Shown here piece after piece: positions 26,389 through 34,960 of a DNA stretch of 64,000 nucleotides. Below the pieces are notes generated by a model, which was given only the letters and a program-made list of their open reading frames with translations, was not told where the DNA came from and did not search any database. Source of the DNA: a bacterium (GTDB lineage Bacteria > Bacteroidota > Bacteroidia > Flavobacteriales > Schleiferiaceae); assembly GCA_016125155.1 (NCBI GenBank), contig WGMI01000012.1:1-64000 (forward strand), in the 5' to 3' direction. The position numbers and the translations under genes were made by a program. Numbering within the stretch: the stretch's first letter is position 1; each line of letters begins with the position of its first letter.

Positions 26389-26440
26389 GTTCCTCGGATG
26401 CTTGGATTAACCCGCGGATTCTGCTCCGTGGGGATGGGTG

Positions 26441-26448
26441 CGAAGGTA
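26441..26448 (-). promoter_or_regulatory. TACCTTCG box upstream of the E2 gene
   Basis: On the minus strand TACCTTCG lies 52 nt before the E2 ATG, in the 162-bp gap between the E2 gene and the glycosyltransferase gene. It matches the recurrent box. Confidence 0.4.
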
Positions 26449-26550
26449 GAATTGAAAGCGCGGTTGGCGGCGTTTCCCCTTCAGTTCTGTAGCACTGAAC
26501 CCGAACTGGGGGCCCAAATCAGGGATAATCGATGGTAAAAGAAAAGGTAA

Positions 26551-28473
26551 TTAATTCATTTTTAATATATTCCACAATACTCGAGCATCCAACATCCAGC
26601 GATAATCGCGCAGATACCCCAGCTCGAGGTGTTCGCGAATCACCGACTCGGTGGGTTCGGGGTGGTGGGCCTGGGCGGGATGATAAACGGCTGTGCGCGG
26701 GCTTCTGGAAGACGCCAATGAGGGGTTCGGGGGAGTGAGGCCCACCCAGGTGCGCTGTCCGAGCAAAGCGGAGGGGGCTTTGCGCACCAATGGGCGCCCC
26801 GAATGCCTCAAGGCGAGCACGGGGCTGAAGGCCAGGATCAAGAGGGCGCTGAGGACATCAAACAGCCTTTTTTCCCGGCGCGCACTGGGCTGATCCAAGC
26901 GATTGACCGTCATTCCCAGGCCGTTGAATTCGGCATAAGTCCCGCCCGAGAAGGCGCCCACCCCGTCGATGGCCACTATTTTGAGCGACGCCCCCATGCC
27001 TGAAAGCCCGCGGAGCACTTCGAGCACCCGACTGCCTCCCAAGGCGGTTCCATCGAGCAAGACTTCCTGGAGCCGCAGCACCGTGATGGCTTCGCGCATT
27101 CGCTCCACGGCGGCTTGGGTACCTTGTTCCAAACCGAGTTCAAACAGCGTGGTTGAGTGCACCCCCGCTTGGTGCATGCGTTGCTTGAACCGCTCCAGAG
27201 ATGTGGCTTCTGCAGAAATCAGCCCCCTGCGCTCTGTCTGCACGCTGCGGTCAAAGCGCCGGGTCAACAGGCGAAGCGCTTGCATTTCGAAAAGGGCCCA
27301 TCCCGAACCGAGCAGCAAAAGGGCCCGGCTGAACCGCCAGGATTCGTCGAGGAGCGCATAGCTCGACAACAAGAGCAAACTGCCCCAACCCACGCCTCTC
27401 CAAACGGCATTTCTCGGGACGGGGCGGTCGTAAGCTCCAGACAACCAAGCGCTCATCATCCATACTGCGATATAGACCGGGACCGCCAATCCGAGGAACT
27501 CGGGGGGGTAGCCTCCTCCGCGTACAAAGCGATGATTGAGTTCCCAATAGCGCGTCAGGACAGCCATACCGGCATACATCAATCCCGCATCGGCTATGGG
27601 CAGGATCGTTTTGCGGGCAATCCGAGACAGCCAACCAAACGAGGCCCTCATCCAAATGCTCGCGTGAATGATGGCCGTAAAGAAGCCGCCCCCGCTGAAT
27701 TCCGGATGCTTTTGCACAAAGAGCGCCATGGCCTGATAAAATACATAGACGTAGCGCAGGCTCGCCTTGCGGGTGCTCTCGCCCTTGTAGTGGACAATGC
27801 TCGGATGGCTGAGGTAGCGGTTTCGATAGCCCGCTTTGAGGAGTCGGTAGCTCAGGTCGATGTCTTCCCCATACATGAAGAAGCGCTCGTCAAGGGTCCC
27901 GATTTGATCTAAGGCGCTCTTTCGCAACAACATATAAGCGCCACTCAACACCTCTACGTCGGCGTTTTGCTCCGGGTCCAAATGACCGAGGTAATAATGG
28001 GCAAAGCGCTTGGATCGCGGAAACAACCGGATCAATCCACTGAATTTGTAGAAAGCGGACATCGGTTTGGGAAGGCCGCGTTTGGATTCGGGTAAAAAAT
28101 ATCCTTGCTGATTCAGCATTCGAATGCCAAGGCCTCCGATGTCCTCGGAAGTTTCCGCCTCGGCCAGGCTGCAGACCAGTGCATCTTCGGGCAAAATCGT
28201 ATCGGGGTTGAGCAGGAGGATCCAGGTTCCGGTACACTGCCTTATGGCCAAGTTGTTCCCCGCGCTGAATCCGAGGTTGCGCTCGCTGGCAATCAGTCGA
28301 ACCCAGTCAAAGCGCTCTCGCAGCATTTCGACCGAACCGTCTACGCTGGCGTTGTCGACCACCCATACTTCGACCCCGCCTTCTACCTTGGCCGCGGCGG
28401 CCCGCACCGAATGCAGGCACTGTTCGAGCAGGGCAGCCACATTGTAGTTGACAATAACGATGCTGAGCTTCAC
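26551..28473 (-). CDS. GT2 glycosyltransferase fused to a sugar-transferase-like membrane region
   Basis: The 640-aa product begins with a GT2 domain (1-270): SIVIVNYNVAALLEQCL, VVDNASVDGS, LLLNPDT and GEDIDLSYRLLKAG, as in rhamnosyl or mannosyl transferases of polysaccharide synthesis. It continues with several transmembrane segments (about 300-400), a Rossmann-like region, and a C-terminus that resembles a degraded bacterial sugar transferase (WcaJ/PglC-type) domain: REKRLFDVLSALLILAFSPV, GQRTWVGL, and a terminal YRWMLDARVLWNILK. The usual catalytic Lys-Phe-Arg-Ser-Met region is not recognisable, so the second module may be a membrane anchor. Probably builds surface polysaccharide or a T9SS-linked glycan. 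Overlaps the upstream GT-C-like gene by 4 bp. Confidence 0.8.
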   Translation of the reverse strand: MKLSIVIVNYNVAALLEQCLHSVRAAAAKVEGGVEVWVVDNASVDGSVEMLRERFDWVRLIASERNLGFSAGNNLAIRQCTGTWILLLNPDTILPEDALVCSLAEAETSEDIGGLGIRMLNQQGYFLPESKRGLPKPMSAFYKFSGLIRLFPRSKRFAHYYLGHLDPEQNADVEVLSGAYMLLRKSALDQIGTLDERFFMYGEDIDLSYRLLKAGYRNRYLSHPSIVHYKGESTRKASLRYVYVFYQAMALFVQKHPEFSGGGFFTAIIHASIWMRASFGWLSRIARKTILPIADAGLMYAGMAVLTRYWELNHRFVRGGGYPPEFLGLAVPVYIAVWMMSAWLSGAYDRPVPRNAVWRGVGWGSLLLLSSYALLDESWRFSRALLLLGSGWALFEMQALRLLTRRFDRSVQTERRGLISAEATSLERFKQRMHQAGVHSTTLFELGLEQGTQAAVERMREAITVLRLQEVLLDGTALGGSRVLEVLRGLSGMGASLKIVAIDGVGAFSGGTYAEFNGLGMTVNRLDQPSARREKRLFDVLSALLILAFSPVLALRHSGRPLVRKAPSALLGQRTWVGLTPPNPSLASSRSPRTAVYHPAQAHHPEPTESVIREHLELGYLRDYRWMLDARVLWNILKMN

Positions 28474-29837
28474 GGATAGGCTTGGCTGTATTGACGGCAG
28501 AGATCGCTGGCGTATTTGCGGTCGTTGATGGCGTCCTGATCGGGCAAATGTCGCACTTCGAGCCCGGCATCGAGGATGCGCTTCATTTCCTCGGGGGGGC
28601 TATAATAGATGGGTCGCATGGAAAAGGAAGATCGCCGTTCCACTCTGCGCATCACTTCTATTTCTGCAAACCACCAACCGGCAATCAAAAGGCCCTGGCG
28701 GGGGTCTTGTTCCAAAGTGTTCAAAAGCGATTCAACATAGGCCCTGCGGTTGCGCCTTTTGAGCCATTCGCCCGCCACCGACCCCACCCAAGGATGCAAC
28801 CCCACGCTTTGACCCGATACCGTTGTTGTGAGGCCCCCCTTGAGTTCGGGTACTCCTCGGTGGGGTTCGTGGGTATGGATGCCCAGAACCAAACTGGACA
28901 AACCCAACGAAAGCGCGAGCAGCCGAATGCGGGCGGCGCTCAACCCCGAAACCAGCCACAAGAGAAAGAAGGGAATCAAGGGCAGAAAAAAGGCCGATTT
29001 TTCGGGCATTCGCAGATAGGGCAAGGCGTAGAGCCCCGCTGCCGCCAACCACTCAACCCGAGGGGCGCCGGGAGCGAAGGGTGTTCGGAATTGCCACGCC
29101 ATCGCCCACAATACACCCAGCCCGCCGATAATGCCCCAGACTCCGGGCCCGGCCTTGTAGGCCATTTTGGGCCAGGGAGGCAGAGGGAGGCGGTAGAAGT
29201 CAAAAAAATCGGGACCGTAATGCCACAAAGCGGGCAGATACCACAATGCACTCAACCCGCAGACCCATCCGAAGTGCTCCAAAACGGCCCTGCGTGGTTG
29301 AGTTTTCGCACTGATAGCCCCAGCCCAAAGCACCAGGGCCAGGGCGGGGTTGACGATCCGAAAACCCGCGCTCACCCCCAGCCAGATGCCCGAAGCCCGT
29401 ATGCGTCCCTCGATCCAAGCGCGGTATCCGCCGAGAATCAACCAGAGCGAAAACGCATAATCCATCGAGGTGGTTCCGGCCATCCACACTACAGGAAGGG
29501 CGCCAAATCCCGCGGCCAATGCCCAACTGCTCGGGACCTTCCAATGGACCAGAACGGCTCGAAACTCGACTACCGCAGCCGCAATCGCCAGGGCGGATGC
29601 TGCATTCCACCATAAAGCCCTCGCCCCAACGAGGTTGAGCAAGCCCAAGCACAGTGCCTCGTACAGCGGATGTCCTGGCAGTCGAGATAAGATGTATCGA
29701 CCTTGTTCCTTCATTTCGAAGGCATTGAGCACATGACCCCAGGCATCTTCTTCGCTGCCAAATCCCCCATCGAGCAGAGGCAGTCGGAGGAGGAACATCA
29801 GGGCGAACAGCCCCGCATTGGCCATCCAAGGCTTCAA
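28470..29837 (-). CDS. Polytopic membrane protein, GT-C glycosyltransferase-like
   Basis: The 455-aa product has about 10-11 transmembrane helices, with a first large loop after TM1 holding GFGSEEDAWGHVLNAFEMKE. An acidic pair soon after TM1 is typical of GT-C (GT39/GT87-like) lipid-linked sugar transferases; a soluble tail of about 100 residues follows the last helix. I infer a role in transferring sugars from a polyprenyl phosphate donor, supported by the directly coupled GT2 gene downstream. No specific family is certain. The start overlaps the recR stop by 4 bp. Confidence 0.6.
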   Translation of the reverse strand: MKPWMANAGLFALMFLLRLPLLDGGFGSEEDAWGHVLNAFEMKEQGRYILSRLPGHPLYEALCLGLLNLVGARALWWNAASALAIAAAVVEFRAVLVHWKVPSSWALAAGFGALPVVWMAGTTSMDYAFSLWLILGGYRAWIEGRIRASGIWLGVSAGFRIVNPALALVLWAGAISAKTQPRRAVLEHFGWVCGLSALWYLPALWHYGPDFFDFYRLPLPPWPKMAYKAGPGVWGIIGGLGVLWAMAWQFRTPFAPGAPRVEWLAAAGLYALPYLRMPEKSAFFLPLIPFFLLWLVSGLSAARIRLLALSLGLSSLVLGIHTHEPHRGVPELKGGLTTTVSGQSVGLHPWVGSVAGEWLKRRNRRAYVESLLNTLEQDPRQGLLIAGWWFAEIEVMRRVERRSSFSMRPIYYSPPEEMKRILDAGLEVRHLPDQDAINDRKYASDLCRQYSQAYP

Positions 29838-30454
29838 CGCTGGAGTGTGTTTTCGTAGGGTATTCTGTGCACAATGCTCCGCCCCAGACTCAACTCGTCT
29901 GCAAACTCGAGCGGATCGCCCACGCCGATGCCTCGTGAAATCGCGGTAACCCGGATTTCGATGCCCGGGGGCAGTTTTCGGAAGAGGTAAAACGCGGTCG
30001 AATCGCCTTCGACCGTGGCCCCCAGGGCAAAAATCAGTTCCCGTATGGCTTCGGGCTCGAGTCGAGCCAGGAGGGAATCAATCTCCAATTCGGCCGGTCC
30101 AATGCCGTCCATCGGGCTGATGAGTCCACCCAGAACATGGTAACGTCCGTTGAACTGCCCCGTGGCTTCGATGGCCAGTACATCCCGAATGTCTTCGACC
30201 ACGCAGAGCAAGTGGGTATCGCGCTTGGGTTGGGTACAAATGGCGCAGACATCGGTGTCGCTCAAGTTGTGACACACCCTGCATCGTTTGATCTCGTCGG
30301 TCAGTTTGACGAGGGCTTCGACGAGCTGGTGGTTGTACTCCGGTTTGCTTCGGACCAAGTGCAATGCCAATCGCAAGGCCGTTTTACGACCGATGCCCGG
30401 CAGGCGGCCCAGCGCTTCGACCGCTTGTTCCAATATGCGCGAGGCGTATTCCAA
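29834..30454 (-). CDS. recR: Recombination mediator RecR
   Basis: The 206-aa product helps load RecA during RecFOR gap repair. It has the helix-hairpin-helix GRLPGIGRKTALRLALHL, a four-cysteine zinc motif CRVCHNLSDTDVCAIC, and a Toprim domain starting LCVVEDIRDVLAIEATG with LGGLISPMDGIGP. I chose the TTG at 30454 as the start: it aligns with the usual M-(E/Q)-Y-S beginning of RecR, gives normal length, and has a TAATTTTG box 5 nt upstream. The frame is open to 30547, with an ATG at 30508 that would leave only 7 bp to the divergent symporter start. Overlaps the downstream membrane protein gene by 4 bp. Confidence 0.93.
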   Translation of the reverse strand: MEYASRILEQAVEALGRLPGIGRKTALRLALHLVRSKPEYNHQLVEALVKLTDEIKRCRVCHNLSDTDVCAICTQPKRDTHLLCVVEDIRDVLAIEATGQFNGRYHVLGGLISPMDGIGPAELEIDSLLARLEPEAIRELIFALGATVEGDSTAFYLFRKLPPGIEIRVTAISRGIGVGDPLEFADELSLGRSIVHRIPYENTLQR

Positions 30455-30459
30455 GTGTG

Positions 30460-30467
30460 CAAAATTA
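30460..30467 (-). promoter_or_regulatory. TAATTTTG box upstream of recR
   Basis: On the minus strand TAATTTTG fits TAnnTTTG exactly and lies 5 nt before the TTG chosen as recR start; a TTTG lies 17 nt further upstream. Supports the short RecR form. Confidence 0.45.
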
Positions 30468-30515
30468 GAGCGAAGGAGGGGTGCAAAATGGGGACGGGTG
30501 TTGTTCATTCGCACT

Positions 30516-31973
30516 ATGGGTGAAGTGGTATGGGGCCCTTGGGGCATTCTGGGTGTCGTTGTGGCCTATTTCGCGATGCTGATCGTCGTTGCGCGCAGAA
30601 CGGTCCGACGCAGAGATAATGAGGCTTTTTTTCTGGCCTCGCGCAATGCGCCGTGGATGGCTGTGGCTTTTGGGATGATCGGCGCTTCGCTGTCTGGGGT
30701 CACGTTTATTTCGGTACCGGGATGGGTCGAGAAATCGGGCTTCTCGTATCTGCAGATGGTGTTGGGCTATTTTCTCGGCTATGTGGTAGTGTCTAGGGTG
30801 TTGCTTCCGGTGTATTACCGATTGGGGCTTACTTCGATTTACGGCTATCTCGGAACCCGATTTGGTCCGATTACCCGCTATACGGGCTCTTCCTTTTTTC
30901 TGCTCAGCCGGGTGTTGGGGTCTTGTTTGCGCTTGTATTTGGTCGCAGCGGTCCTGCAAAATCTCGTTTTCGACAACCTCGGCATTCCCTTTTGGGCCAC
31001 CACCACACTTACCATCGCGCTCATCTGGGTCTACACCCAACAGGGTGGAATTCAGACCATTGTGTGGACTGATGCGCTTCAGACGGTCTTTTTACTCACC
31101 GCCTTAGGGCTGTCGCTCTACCATTTGTGGCCGGCCGTTGAGTGGGAATTGGCGAAAACCAGTTTGGGGTGGGCCGACCATCCGATGAGCCGCATTTTCT
31201 TTTGGGACGACCCCAAAAGTGGGCAATACTTCTGGAGGCAGTTTTTCAGCGGAGCATTGATTACGATCTCCATGACCGGACTCGATCAAGACATGATGCA
31301 GAAAAACCTGAGTTGCCGATCCGTTTCTGATGCACAAAAGAACATGTTTTGGTTTAGCCTTGTCCTGATTGGGGTCAACGCGGTGTTTTTGCTGTTGGGA
31401 TTTGCGCTCACAGCCGAAGCAGGGCGGCTGGGACTCGATGTGCACGGCGATGCCCTCTTTCCCGAATTGGCGCTTCGGCATTCGGGGAGCCTACTGCTCG
31501 GTCTGGCCTTTGTCTTGGGATTGATTGCGGCGGCCTATTCAAGTGCCGATTCCGCCCTTACTGCCCTTACCGCGAGTTTTTGTTGCGATTTGCTCGGCGA
31601 AAGGGCTGCACAGAGCGTCTCGATTCGGAAAAGAGTTCACTTGGGTTTTTCGCTGTTGTTTATCGGGGTCATCATTGCCCTCGACAGGGTCGTAGACAGG
31701 CATGTCATTGAAACCTTGTTCAAGGCCGCTGGTTACACCTATGGTCCTCTGTTGGCCTTGTTTTCTTTTGGCTTAATGAGCAAAAGGGCGCTCTACGACC
31801 GGGGCGTTCCTTGGGTTTGCGCAGTGGCTCCCGCTTTGACTTGGATGTTGGATGCATACGTACAGCGGGCACACGGCTTTTCGCTCGGATTTGAAGTACT
31901 CGCGGTCAACGCGGGGATCAGCACCCTCGGACTATGGCTCCTTTCCCGCCCCGTCAGCCAGCCTACCGCTTAG
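30516..31973 (+). CDS. Sodium:solute symporter (SSS family)
   Basis: The 485-aa inner-membrane protein has about 13 hydrophobic helices and the SSS fold. Typical segments are FFLASRNAPWMAVAFGMIG near residue 32, SGVTFISVPGWV, TSIYGYLGTRFG, the DALQTVFLL helix near residue 185, and YSSADSALTALTASF near residue 340 where Na+-coordinating Ser/Thr residues lie. The substrate (sugar, amino acid, organic acid or other) is not predictable. I start it at the ATG at 30516 where homology begins; upstream the frame only shadows recR. Divergent from recR. Confidence 0.9.
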   Translation: MGEVVWGPWGILGVVVAYFAMLIVVARRTVRRRDNEAFFLASRNAPWMAVAFGMIGASLSGVTFISVPGWVEKSGFSYLQMVLGYFLGYVVVSRVLLPVYYRLGLTSIYGYLGTRFGPITRYTGSSFFLLSRVLGSCLRLYLVAAVLQNLVFDNLGIPFWATTTLTIALIWVYTQQGGIQTIVWTDALQTVFLLTALGLSLYHLWPAVEWELAKTSLGWADHPMSRIFFWDDPKSGQYFWRQFFSGALITISMTGLDQDMMQKNLSCRSVSDAQKNMFWFSLVLIGVNAVFLLLGFALTAEAGRLGLDVHGDALFPELALRHSGSLLLGLAFVLGLIAAAYSSADSALTALTASFCCDLLGERAAQSVSIRKRVHLGFSLLFIGVIIALDRVVDRHVIETLFKAAGYTYGPLLALFSFGLMSKRALYDRGVPWVCAVAPALTWMLDAYVQRAHGFSLGFEVLAVNAGISTLGLWLLSRPVSQPTA

Positions 31974-32264
31974 GAAGGGATTGTAGCGTTTTGAAAAAAG
32001 ATACCAACAATGAAAGATGTTCCCATCTTGAGTATTCGCCAAAAATATTCCCAAAATGAGATTATAGTATAAGACATTTTCTATGATTTTTCGTTACTTC
32101 TTTCACTTTCAAATGTTTGCGTTTGGCATTTTTATTGATGTTTTCCCGTATCTTTACCACCGGATTCGGTCGTTCACTGTTGGTAACTCTCCTTGGGTTT
32201 TTAGGGCTTAATGGTTTGATTTACTACATCTTTGCGATTATTCGAAACCATTTGCGCTCGGAGA
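31974..32264. other. AT-rich intergenic region
   Basis: This 291-bp gap is markedly more AT-rich than its surroundings. It contains a short hairpin, AAGATG-TTCC-CATCTT (32014-32029), and two loose promoter-like boxes, TATCTTTA (32149-32156) and CATCTTTG (32227-32234), which probably serve the response regulator. I see no gene in it. Confidence 0.6.
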
Positions 32265-32672
32265 ATGTCAAACTTAGGAGAAAACAATAAGCCTTCGCGA
32301 ATTTGGGTGGTCGACGACGATCCCATCTTTCATTTCATGCTCAAAAAGCAAGTAGAAATGCGGTTCAACGCACTCGTTGAACGCGAATTTTACGAAGGGA
32401 AGAATGCCTTGGCTGCAGTGTTTGCCGCCAAAATGGAGGAGCTGCCTCAGTTTATTTTTCTCGATTTGCACATGCCGATTTTGGATGGTTGGTCGTTCCT
32501 GCATGCTTTGAAGGAAGCGCGTCCCGAAGAGAACTGGCCATTTAAGGTGGTCGTCTTTTCATCGACCCAAAACCCCGACGATTTTGTTCGGGTCAGCGAG
32601 TTCAAAACCATTGCCGGTTTTATGAATAAGCGTTTGGACTCCAGTCAGCTGGATGGAGTGATTCGGAATTGA
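32265..32672 (+). CDS. CheY-like single-domain response regulator
   Basis: The 135-aa product is a lone receiver domain. The acidic pocket is in IWVVDDDPIF (residues 17-19), the phospho-accepting Asp67 in FLDLHMPILDG, the switch Ser/Thr in VVFSST and the conserved Lys in FMNKRLD. Such stand-alone receivers in Bacteroidota are usually phosphorylated by hybrid or remote histidine kinases and signal by protein contact. No kinase is nearby. Start at the ATG at 32265, which is where the conserved part begins; the frame continues 11 codons upstream without further homology. Confidence 0.9.
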   Translation: MSNLGENNKPSRIWVVDDDPIFHFMLKKQVEMRFNALVEREFYEGKNALAAVFAAKMEELPQFIFLDLHMPILDGWSFLHALKEARPEENWPFKVVVFSSTQNPDDFVRVSEFKTIAGFMNKRLDSSQLDGVIRN

Positions 32673-32842
32673 GCGAATCGCTCGGCATCCCTTTTCTGAA
32701 CAGATAAAGCCCCATCGGTTTCCACTTCGGGCAGCAGGAATGCAACAAAAGACAAGAGATTGAGGGATGGTTCAAAGCGTCCGTGGGTCTTTTGGCCTGT
32801 TCCCAGGGGCAGTGCATCTTCGTGAATCGACAACGGAGACCC

Positions 32843-33286
32843 ATGCAGTCTGAAGAATCCGCCTCAAAAGACTTCATCGAAGTGGTATGTGCCCTCATCG
32901 AATCGCCCGAAGGAGCCGAGGGAAGGGTATTGTGCGCGCTCCGCGGTCAAGGAATGGCCTTGAGCGGGCATTGGGAGTTCCCCGGGGGCAAATGCGAGCC
33001 GGGCGAGTCGCATGCGGAAGCCTTGGTTCGGGAGATTCGGGAAGAGTTGAACCTCCTTGTCGAACCCCTCGAAGCGCTCCATCCAACCGAAACGCTACTC
33101 GAGAATGGTCGGATGTTGCGGCTGTGGCCTTACCGTTGTCGGTGGATTGAAGGAACCCTCCACCTCCTTGAACACGCCGAAGTCCGTTGGGTCGATGCGG
33201 CCCAACTGGCGGCCCTCCGCTGGGCCCCTGCCGATCTGCCGATTGTCGAAGATTGGCGCGCGCGCTTTGAGCAAAGGTGGGTATAG
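32843..33286 (+). CDS. Nudix hydrolase, MutT-like
   Basis: The 147-aa product has a Nudix box, GGKCEPGE followed by REIREELNL, matching GX5EX7REUXEEXGU except that the last Gly is Asn. It resembles MutT/8-oxo-dGTP diphosphatases by its length, WEFPGGK motif and the final VRWVDAAQLAALRWAPADLPI. It may clean oxidised nucleotides, though other NDP-linked substrates are possible. The 170-bp gap to the response regulator shows no other gene. Start at the ATG at 32843; further upstream in frame lacks family similarity. Confidence 0.9.
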   Translation: MQSEESASKDFIEVVCALIESPEGAEGRVLCALRGQGMALSGHWEFPGGKCEPGESHAEALVREIREELNLLVEPLEALHPTETLLENGRMLRLWPYRCRWIEGTLHLLEHAEVRWVDAAQLAALRWAPADLPIVEDWRARFEQRWV

Positions 33287-33302
33287 AGGGCAAGTCAAAA
33301 GA

Positions 33303-33310
33303 TATCTTTG
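33303..33310 (+). promoter_or_regulatory. TATCTTTG box upstream of bshC
   Basis: TATCTTTG, a full TAnnTTTG match, lies 18 nt before the TTG start of bshC in the 42-bp gap after the Nudix gene, suggesting that bshC has its own promoter. Confidence 0.5.
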
Positions 33311-33328
33311 TCGCTTTAGCCCCCGGTT

Positions 33329-34960
33329 TTGAGCGGTACTTCACCTGTCGTTTTTCCTTGGATTGTAGAGCGCATCCCTTACGAACACACCAGGCAATTC
33401 GGGCCTTGGGTTCGGGATTATCTGTCGGATTCTGAAACACTGCGCCCGTATTACCACCGCCGTCCCGAGCGTCAATCGCTCATGGATCAGGCCTCCGAGC
33501 GCGCCGATTTTTCCGAAGAACGCCGGCAGGTATTGGTGGAGGTGCTGCGCGAGCAGTACGCCCGATGTACGATTCGGGTAGAGGGGAGGCTCGAGGCTCA
33601 GCTCGAACACCTGCTTCAGGTTACTTCGCGAACGGTGGTCACGGGTCACCAGCTCAACCTATTTGGCGGGCCCTTGTACGTGCTGTACAAACTGGCGCAT
33701 ATCGTGGCGCAGGCCCGGGAGCTCAACGCCTCTACCCCTGGATTCTATACGGTTCCGGTCTTTTGGATGGCCACCGAAGACCACGACTATGCCGAGGTCG
33801 ATCACGTGCATTTTCGGGCCCAACCCTTTCGCGCCGCGGGGGTTCCTGCTGGGGCTGTTGGACGCCGCGTTCTGGGCGATCTGGAGCCTTTGATATCGGC
33901 CGTAGAAGCCCTGTTGGGCACAGGCAAACGGGCGGCAGCCGCCGGAGCCCTGTTGCGCCGAGCCTATCGGGCAGGACGGACTTGGGCAGAAGCCATGCGC
34001 ATTTTGGCCCATGATTGGTTTGGCGCCCAGGGCCTGGTGATTCTCGATGCCGACGACCCCCGACTCAAGCGTTTTTTCATTCCTATATGCGAGCAAGAGC
34101 TTCGGAATTCGACCTACAGTGCCGCGCTGCGACACACCACCCAATCCCTGTCTGAATCGTATTCCGTTCAGGCCTTGGTGCGTCCCATCAATCTGTTTTA
34201 TTTGGGTTCCGACTTCCGGACGCGCATTGAACGCGAAGGAGAGGTCTTTCGCACCATCGAGGGTGGGCTTTCGTGGAGCGAAACAACCCTGATCGCAGAA
34301 CTCCACGCGCATCCCGAGCGCTTCAGCCCGAATGTCTTGCTCAGACCGCTCTACCAAGAAACCCTTTTGCCCAATTTGGCGTATACCGGAGGAGGAGGAG
34401 AGCTGGCCTATTGGTTTCAAATGCGCGCTGCGTTCGAAACCGCTGGCATCCCTATGCCTGTGCTGATTTTGCGACAGAGTTTTTTGTGGGTAACGGGTTC
34501 GGCCTCTAAGGTTTGGATGCATACCGAGGTGCCAGCCGCGGAGTGGTTTGTCGAGGTTTCGCGCTTTATCCGCCATCGACTGAGCGAACACAGCCCGCTC
34601 GACTTGGCACTGACGGAACCCCGACAAGAATTGGACCGGGTATTCGAAAAACTGCTCTCTTTGGCTTCTCAAACGGACGAGAGCATGCACCGAGCGGTAG
34701 AAGCCGAGCGCAAGCGGCATCAAAAAGGACTGCATCGGCTCGAGGGAAAGCTGATTCGGGCCGAAAAACGCCGATTGGGCGAGCGGGTTCGTCAATGGGA
34801 ACGCGCTCATGCCCAGTTGTTTCCCCAGGGCGGTTTGCAGGAGCGCTTCGACAGCTACTGGGATCTTTTCGAGCATTTTGGGCCCCAAACTCCTGCCGTG
34901 GTCCTTTCGGCTATTTCGGCTTTTGAGCCTGCGTTTCTCCTCATGAGAGAGCCCCGATGA
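33329..34960 (+). CDS. bshC: Putative cysteine ligase BshC, bacillithiol biosynthesis
   Basis: The 543-aa product matches BshC, which is thought to add cysteine to glucosaminyl-malate in the last step of bacillithiol synthesis. Characteristic stretches are VTGHQLNLFGGPLYVLYK near residue 98, VPVFWMATEDHDYAEVDHV near residue 145, GLVILDADDPRLK, and LPNLAYTGGGGELAYWFQ. A long coiled coil (about 430-500) is typical of the family. The only start in frame ahead of the conserved VVFPWIVERIPY region is the TTG at 33329. BshA and BshB are not in the window. It overlaps the next gene, a TauE/SafE-type transporter, by 4 bp. Confidence 0.92.
   Translation: MSGTSPVVFPWIVERIPYEHTRQFGPWVRDYLSDSETLRPYYHRRPERQSLMDQASERADFSEERRQVLVEVLREQYARCTIRVEGRLEAQLEHLLQVTSRTVVTGHQLNLFGGPLYVLYKLAHIVAQARELNASTPGFYTVPVFWMATEDHDYAEVDHVHFRAQPFRAAGVPAGAVGRRVLGDLEPLISAVEALLGTGKRAAAAGALLRRAYRAGRTWAEAMRILAHDWFGAQGLVILDADDPRLKRFFIPICEQELRNSTYSAALRHTTQSLSESYSVQALVRPINLFYLGSDFRTRIEREGEVFRTIEGGLSWSETTLIAELHAHPERFSPNVLLRPLYQETLLPNLAYTGGGGELAYWFQMRAAFETAGIPMPVLILRQSFLWVTGSASKVWMHTEVPAAEWFVEVSRFIRHRLSEHSPLDLALTEPRQELDRVFEKLLSLASQTDESMHRAVEAERKRHQKGLHRLEGKLIRAEKRRLGERVRQWERAHAQLFPQGGLQERFDSYWDLFEHFGPQTPAVVLSAISAFEPAFLLMREPR

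Noticed and set aside
33659-34888. A 409-codon minus-strand open frame
   Set aside because: Exactly antisense to bshC, with the low-complexity composition of a shadow frame.
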